This document shows, one piece after another, positions 6,270 through 9,968 of a DNA stretch of 9,968 nucleotides. The notes under the pieces are model-generated. The model was given only the letters and a program-made list of their open reading frames with translations, searched no databases and was not told the origin of the DNA. Source of the stretch: Candidatus Dormiibacterota bacterium (GTDB lineage Bacteria > Chloroflexota > Dormibacteria > UBA8260 > Bog-877); NCBI GenBank assembly GCA_003133485.1, contig PKXR01000179.1, positions 5,014 through 14,981 on the forward strand. The letters are read 5' to 3'. A program made the position numbers and the translations under genes. Every line of letters begins with the position of its first letter. Position 1 is the first letter of the stretch.

Positions 6270-6740
6270 ATGGACGATATCGATCGCGACCTCCTTCAAG
6301 CCCTGGTCCGCGATGGCCGGAGCACCTGGGCCTCGCTCGGCGAGCAGGTCGGGCTCTCGGCACCCTCCGTGCATGAGCGGGTCCACAAGCTGGAGTCCTC
6401 GGGGGCGATCCTGGGCTACTCCGCGCAGGTGGCGCCCCCGGCGGTAGCGGCCGACACCGCCGCCGTGATCGCCCTGCGGACTCAGGGCAACGCCCAGGAG
6501 CGCGGTCGCCTAGAAACGGACCTCGTCCGGGAGCCGGCGGTCTTGGAACTTCACGAGGTGGCCGGGGACGACTGCTACCTGGCCAAGGTCAGAGTCGCGT
6601 CCACGGCCGAACTGGCAGCCCTGCTGGCCCGGTTGCGGGAGCTCCACCCAGGGCTCTCAACTCGCTCCTCGGTGGTGCTGCGCTCAGTTTTCGAAAGGCC
6701 GCTCCTCTGGACAACCAAGGAGCAACCCCCGCCCAGTTAG
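6270..6740 (+). CDS. Lrp/AsnC-family transcriptional regulator
   Basis: A 156-residue regulator of normal Lrp length. The N-terminal winged HTH is DDIDRDLLQALVRDGRST (2-19) followed by WASLGEQVGLSAPSVHERVHKLESSGAI (20-47), the classic AsnC signature. The C-terminal RAM ligand-binding domain covers about 62-145 and includes the VAGDDCYLAKVRV strand, where Lrp proteins usually have a GxxDxxL pattern. Lrp proteins sense amino acids and form dimers to octamers. The frame stays open upstream to 5973, but that part overlaps the divergent EamA gene and lacks homology. ATG 6270 begins exactly at the conserved N-terminus and follows the -10 box. It probably controls the adjacent exporter gene and itself. 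Confidence 0.94.
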   Translation: MDDIDRDLLQALVRDGRSTWASLGEQVGLSAPSVHERVHKLESSGAILGYSAQVAPPAVAADTAAVIALRTQGNAQERGRLETDLVREPAVLELHEVAGDDCYLAKVRVASTAELAALLARLRELHPGLSTRSSVVLRSVFERPLLWTTKEQPPPS

Positions 6741-6787
6741 CCCCGGTCGGGAGCGGGAGTGACCAGGCCCCCGGAATCCGCCGAACC

Positions 6788-7666
6788 TCAGTATTCGTCC
6801 TCGGGCCGGACGTCCTCGTCAACGTCATCGGGCCCAGCCTCCTCGGCGGGCTCCTCGAACTCCGCGAAACCCTCCTCCAGCTCGTCCGCGGCCGGCTCCG
6901 GCGCGGGCGCGAGTGGGTCGTCCTCGTCGTCAGTGCTGGCCGCTGGCTCCTCATCTCGGGGGATCACCGCCTCCTTGGCATAAGGGCGGTAGGTGATCTC
7001 CTTGACCTTGCGCACGGGGAAGGAGTTGGTACCAGCCAGCTCGGGCGCCTGGTACACCTCCCGCAAGATCACCTGGACGGCCGACCCATCAACGTGGGTG
7101 ACTGCGCCCGCGTAGCGGTTGCCGCTCTTGCTGAATTTGAGGATCCGCTGAGAGAGCCGGGGTTCGACTCCACCCAGGTCGATCCCGCGCAGGGTTCGAA
7201 CTTCCACATAGTCGTCTCCCACCTCGACCTTGATCGGGTCGCCGGGGGCGATCGCGGCTGGGTCGACGCCCTTCGCCAGGATTAACTTGGTGATCGCCGT
7301 CTTGCCCGGCTCGTCGGTGAAGACGGCGACGTCCACCGAGGCCGAGACCGGCGCGACCGCGCGCTTGGCGGACCGCCGTTCCGCGAGCTTGGCCAGCTGG
7401 CGGCGGGCGATCTGATTGCCGGGATTCGCCTTCAGGGTCTCGGTGTATGCCGCCTCGGCCTCGGTCAGCCGGCCCAGCTCCAGCAGCGCCTTTCCCCGAC
7501 GGTTGCAGATGTCCTCGTCGGCGCCGAATCGCTGAACCAGCTCGTCGTTGACCGCGAGCGCCTCCTTCCAGCGGCTGGCCAAAGCCAGCCTGACGGCCTC
7601 TTCAGCGGCCTGGATCTTGGATTTTGGGAATTCGCCAACATCAGCCAAGGCTGCCGTTCTCCTCAT
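6788..7666 (-). CDS. TPR protein with conserved middle domain and acidic C-terminal tail
   Basis: A 292-residue soluble protein with no signal peptide or membrane segment. Residues 17-90 hold at least two TPR units (AAEEAVRLALASRWKEALAVNDELVQ; DICNRRGKALLELGRLTEAEAAYTETLKANPGN). Residues 112-220 form a predicted beta-rich domain (TDEPGKTAITKLIL, PGDPIKVEVGDDYVEVRT, SGNRYAGAVTHVDGSAVQVILREVYQAPELAG). Residues 238-292 are a strongly acidic, low-complexity tail. The combination resembles TPR proteins I recall from Chloroflexota and Actinomycetota, whose role is unknown. TPRs bind proteins, and the tail could contact basic partners (inference). The start is uncertain. ATG 7666 and the in-frame TTG 7669 lack a Shine-Dalgarno sequence, but an AGGAG at 7663-7659 lies 10 nt before an in-frame TTG at 7648, which would shorten the protein by six residues. 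Confidence 0.85.
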   Translation of the reverse strand: MRRTAALADVGEFPKSKIQAAEEAVRLALASRWKEALAVNDELVQRFGADEDICNRRGKALLELGRLTEAEAAYTETLKANPGNQIARRQLAKLAERRSAKRAVAPVSASVDVAVFTDEPGKTAITKLILAKGVDPAAIAPGDPIKVEVGDDYVEVRTLRGIDLGGVEPRLSQRILKFSKSGNRYAGAVTHVDGSAVQVILREVYQAPELAGTNSFPVRKVKEITYRPYAKEAVIPRDEEPAASTDDEDDPLAPAPEPAADELEEGFAEFEEPAEEAGPDDVDEDVRPEDEY

Positions 7667-7715
7667 CAAAGATGGCCGGTATGCGAGTGTCGGAGAGGCA
7701 GAATAACGGTTGATA

Positions 7716-7741
7716 GGATCGGACCCTGGTCCGTCCGATCC
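7716..7741. repeat. 9-bp perfect inverted repeat in the TPR/parA divergent region
   Basis: GGATCGGAC (7716-7724) and GTCCGATCC (7733-7741) are exact reverse complements around the 8-base loop CCTGGTCC. An alternative inner pairing, GGACC with GGTCC (7721-7725 and 7728-7732), competes with it. No T-run flanks it on either strand, so it is not a standard terminator. It lies about 50 bp upstream of the TPR gene and 126 bp upstream of parA. It is best read as a regulator-binding dyad, or possibly a ParA-system DNA site. Its function is not established. Confidence 0.5.
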
Positions 7742-7795
7742 CGTGTGGTGACGCGCTGTTGACCGGTCTCACCCCTGAGCTGCTGCGAGCCGCCA

Positions 7796-7801
7796 TATGA
7801 T
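7796..7801 (+). promoter_or_regulatory. Possible -10 box TATGAT of the parA operon
   Basis: TATGAT matches the consensus at five of six positions in otherwise GC-rich DNA. It lies 66 bp before the parA ATG. There is no good -35 hexamer at 16-18 bp. A TTGACC at 7759-7764 is 31 bp away, too far to pair with it. Confidence 0.35.
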
Positions 7802-7867
7802 ACCGACAGGCTGCCACAATGCCGGTCTCCCAGATGACCTGCTGCCGAGCCGAGGTCCCTTTACTAC

Positions 7868-8668
7868 ATGCCCTCCAACAACCACAAGCCACAAGGTGTC
7901 CAGGTCCTGGCCGTCGCCAACCAGAAGGGCGGAGTGGGGAAGACCACCACCGCCGTGAATTTGGCCAGCGCCCTCGCCGAGCGGGGGGTCCGGGTTTTGG
8001 CGGTCGACCTCGATCCCCAGGGGCACCTGACGGTCAACATGGGGGTCGCCCACACGGACGACCTGCGGTTAACCGTCTACGACATGCTCTGCGAGCACCA
8101 GGTGTCGGCGGCAGATGTGCGGCTGCACTCACCGGGGGTGGGGGTGGATTTCCTGCCCTCCAATGTGGAGCTGGCAGGGGCCGAGCTGCAGCTGGTTACC
8201 GAGATCGGCCGCGAGTCGGTACTGCTGGAGAAGCTGACCCCGATCCTGCCCGACTACGACTACGTCATCATCGACTGCCCGCCTTCGCTGGGGCTCTTGT
8301 GCATCAACGCCTTGGTTGCCGCCACCGATGTGGTCATCCCCTTGCAGTGCGAATACTTCGGCATGAAGGGCATGGAGCAGTTGCAGCGCACCATCGAGCG
8401 GGTCCGGGTCAAGCTCAACCCCCGGCTGCGGATCCACGGAATTCTTCCGACCATCCACAAGGGCCGCACCGTGCACGCCAACGAAGTGCTCAATAACGTG
8501 CAATCCCACTTCGGGGATCTGGTGTACCCCTTCCAAGTCGGCGACAGCATTCGCTTCGCCGAATGCCCCCTGGCAGGCCAGTCGATCCTGCAATACGCCA
8601 GTGAATCCGACGGCGCCGCGGCCTATCGCCTGCTGGCCGAGGCGGTGCTGTCCCGGGAGGAACACTGA
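7868..8668 (+). CDS. Soj/ParA-family ATPase, orphan (no parB)
   Basis: A 266-residue P-loop ATPase of the Soj/ParA type. It has the deviant Walker A KGGVGKTT (20-27, with signature Lys20 and Lys25), Walker A' DLDPQG (47-52), the PSNVELAGAE segment (98-106) typical of Soj, and Walker B VIIDCPPSLG (133-142). The YFGMKGM..L..TIERV, NPRLRIHGILPT and later regions follow the family in order. ParA dimers bind DNA nonspecifically when ATP-bound and are released when a partner triggers hydrolysis, thereby positioning chromosomes, plasmids or protein cargos. No parB follows. The next gene, one base after the stop, encodes a small protein with a basic N-terminus, so this ParA may position something other than DNA (inference). 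Upstream of ATG 7868 there is no Shine-Dalgarno sequence. Confidence 0.95.
   Translation: MPSNNHKPQGVQVLAVANQKGGVGKTTTAVNLASALAERGVRVLAVDLDPQGHLTVNMGVAHTDDLRLTVYDMLCEHQVSAADVRLHSPGVGVDFLPSNVELAGAELQLVTEIGRESVLLEKLTPILPDYDYVIIDCPPSLGLLCINALVAATDVVIPLQCEYFGMKGMEQLQRTIERVRVKLNPRLRIHGILPTIHKGRTVHANEVLNNVQSHFGDLVYPFQVGDSIRFAECPLAGQSILQYASESDGAAAYRLLAEAVLSREEH
8656..8660 (+). promoter_or_regulatory. Shine-Dalgarno GGAGG deciding the GTG start at 8670
   Basis: GGAGG lies in the 3' end of parA, 9 nt before GTG 8670. It is the only strong ribosome binding site I find at a gene start here, and it favours the GTG over upstream ATG codons that would overlap parA. Confidence 0.7.
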
Positions 8669-8669
8669 G

Positions 8670-9047
8670 GTGGCTTTCAAACGCGCCAGCCTAAGCGGGT
8701 CGGCTCAACTGTTCCAGCCGACCAAGGTGCCGTCGGGGGTCCGTTCGGAGGCCCCGGAAGAGCCGGCTCCCCGGCACTCCCGCTCCGCCGTGTCGCCGTT
8801 CCTGGACGACGAGCCCACCGAGGAGTTGCAGGGACTGGCGCTAGTCTCCGAGATTCCCAGCATCCCGACGCCGCACGGACATCTGTACCGGCTCAGCGAC
8901 GACGACGTGGAGCTGCTGATGGGCGCTCTCCAGCACGCCAAATTCCCGCACTCCTACCAGCGGTTGCCCAAGCCCGCCATGGACGAGTTCGAGCAATTGG
9001 AGGCGCTGCGCCAGAAGCTAGCCGACCAGCGCGAGGCGGGCGGCTGA
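8670..9047 (+). CDS. Small hypothetical protein, candidate ParA partner
   Basis: I do not recognise this 125-residue protein. GTG 8670 is the right start: it follows the parA stop by one base, and a GGAGG (8656-8660) lies 9 nt upstream, the clearest Shine-Dalgarno sequence in the window. The frame's earlier ATG at 8601 lies inside parA. Residues 1-18 (MAFKRASLSGSAQLFQPT) are basic and end in a hydrophobic LF, reminiscent of the N-terminal peptides by which ParB and other partners stimulate ParA. Residues 19-65 are proline- and acid-rich and probably disordered. Residues 72-95 (LYRLSDDDVELLMGALQHAKFPHS) and 103-121 (MDEFEQLEALRQKLADQRE) look helical, the latter possibly a short coiled coil. 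There is no ParB domain or HTH. Translational coupling to parA supports a shared function. Confidence 0.75.
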   Translation: MAFKRASLSGSAQLFQPTKVPSGVRSEAPEEPAPRHSRSAVSPFLDDEPTEELQGLALVSEIPSIPTPHGHLYRLSDDDVELLMGALQHAKFPHSYQRLPKPAMDEFEQLEALRQKLADQREAGG

Positions 9048-9658
9048 CCTCGGAGGCGCCCCGTCCCCGGCTCCAGATCGCGCGGGTTCGGGTCAGCGGC
9101 ACCGCGGAGACCAACTGCTACGTGGTCGCCTGCGCTCGGAGCAAGGAGGCGGTGGTGATCGACCCCGGCGCGGACTCCGCCAAGATCATCGAACAATGTA
9201 CGGGCCTCACGGTTCGGCACCTCTGCAGCACGCACGGCCACCGCAACCATGCCACCGCCAAAGATGAGGTCAAAACCGCGGTCGGCGGCGAGACGGCGCT
9301 CAGCCTGCTGGATGCCAAGGCCTACTTGCGCTCCGCCGATCACTACCTCAATGAAGGTGAGCGTCTACCCTTCGGCGACTTCGAGCTGGAGGTTATCTTC
9401 ACCCCCGGACACAGCCCGGGCTCGCTCTGCTTCAAGGTGGGCAACCACCTCTTCACGGGGGACACCCTGCTCCAGGGCAACCTCGGGAGGACCGACCTCC
9501 CCGACGTGGACCTGTCCAAGCAGCTGGTGAGCGTCCTCTCGCGACTGCTCAGCCTGCCCGAGAACACGGTCATCTACCCGGGTCATGGGGCCACCACCAC
9601 GGTCGGGCAGGAGCGGCGGGAGAACGTGGCGGTGCAGATGCTGCGACAGGTCGGATAG
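9044..9658 (+). CDS. Metallo-beta-lactamase-fold hydrolase with an altered metal motif
   Basis: A glyoxalase II-like MBL-fold protein of about 205 residues. Numbering from CTG 9044, the motifs are VSGTAETNCYVV (17-28), VIDPGAD, STHGHRNH with His64, His66, Asn68 and His69, TPGHSPGS with His123, FTGDTLLQGNLGRTDLPD with Asp140, and YPGHG with His181. The family rule is HxHxDH. Here Asp is Asn (AAC, 9245-9247), so a ligand of the second metal is changed. The substrate is unknown, and hydrolysis of a thioester or related bond is only a family-level guess. The first ATG/GTG/TTG in frame is GTG 9122, which would remove the first beta-strands and the TNCY motif. I therefore place the start at CTG 9044, whose last two bases begin the TGA of the preceding gene. 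This gene is probably third in the parA operon. Confidence 0.85.
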   Translation: MTSEAPRPRLQIARVRVSGTAETNCYVVACARSKEAVVIDPGADSAKIIEQCTGLTVRHLCSTHGHRNHATAKDEVKTAVGGETALSLLDAKAYLRSADHYLNEGERLPFGDFELEVIFTPGHSPGSLCFKVGNHLFTGDTLLQGNLGRTDLPDVDLSKQLVSVLSRLLSLPENTVIYPGHGATTTVGQERRENVAVQMLRQVG

Positions 9659-9968
9659 CGCAGCAGCGCATCCGGCAACGATCAGCCAGGGGCTCGGGGA
9701 CCGGCCCGGCCGATTCCTCGGGCCCCGGAGTCAGTCCCGGACTCTATCCCAAGAGCCGCAGGTCGCCAACGATCCCCACCGTTCCGAGTCGATCCTGGAC
9801 CCGGCCGAAGTGATCCGCTGGCAGCTTCTCGTGGGAGCCAGCATGGTGTCGCGCGACGGCGGCAGTCGTCATCCCCTGGGCGGCGGACTCGGGGGTTGGG
9901 TCGGCAGGCTGTCGTCGGTCAGCGGGGGCCGACCGGAGGTGCCTTCCGTCGGTCCTGCGCCGGCGGAT
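9659..9968 (+). other. Right-edge region with an open frame of uncertain coding status
   Basis: After the hydrolase stop I recognise no gene. The plus frame starting at 9660 stays open to the window edge and, from about 9765, reads plausibly as protein (for example ILDPAEVIRWQLLVGASMVSRDGG), with possible GTG starts at 9810 and 9831 and an ATG at 9843. The opposite strand in the same codon phase is also open from the right edge down to a TAG at 9750-9752. Codon-position base composition does not separate the two. An imperfect GC-rich pairing of CCGGCCCG with CGGGCCCCGG around 9701-9729 has no T-run. The next gene may begin here. Confidence 0.25.

Noticed and set aside
8601..8669. An upstream ATG start for the small ParA-linked protein
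   Set aside because: It would overlap parA by 68 bases and add an Arg/Cys/Pro-rich tract. GTG 8670 has a strong Shine-Dalgarno sequence at good spacing.

Overview
The window is GC-rich bacterial chromosomal DNA with tightly packed genes and no sign of phage, insertion sequence, tRNA, rRNA or CRISPR. Several protein families (DUF4081-GNAT, DUF998, a TPR protein with an acidic tail, an orphan Soj-type ParA) and an ARG box of the TTGCAT/ATGCAA type suggest a Terrabacteria lineage: Actinomycetota, Chloroflexota or a candidate phylum between them. This placement is inference. Most genes lack a Shine-Dalgarno sequence, and at least two have promoter-like elements almost touching the start codon, so leaderless initiation is probably common.

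Layout. (1) 1-1027, minus: argC, the arginine-biosynthesis reductase. It runs off the left edge, with a likely ArgR operator immediately upstream. (2) 1329-2768, plus: an AAA+ ATPase of a conserved but uncharacterised subfamily. (3) 2779-3237, minus: a MarR regulator, divergent from a DUF998 membrane protein (3381-4049, plus) and a DUF4081-GNAT acetyltransferase (4057-4911, plus). The regulator and the pair share an intergenic region with nested inverted repeats over a TTGACA box. (4) 5220-6188, minus: an EamA/DMT exporter, divergent from an Lrp/AsnC regulator (6270-6740, plus). An imperfect dyad lies between them, a classic regulator/exporter pair. (5) 6788-7666, minus: a TPR protein with a conserved middle domain and an acidic tail. 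(6) 7868-9658, plus: a compact operon of a Soj/ParA ATPase, a 125-residue unknown protein with a basic N-terminus, and a metallo-beta-lactamase-fold hydrolase. (7) 9659-9968: unassigned, with one frame open to the right edge.

The most interesting part is the last operon. ParA is not followed by parB but by a small protein whose basic, hydrophobic N-terminus resembles ParA-stimulating peptides. The hydrolase gene has no ATG, GTG or TTG early enough to encode its fold. It apparently starts at a CTG overlapping the previous stop codon, and it carries Asn in place of the metal-binding Asp of the HxHxDH motif.
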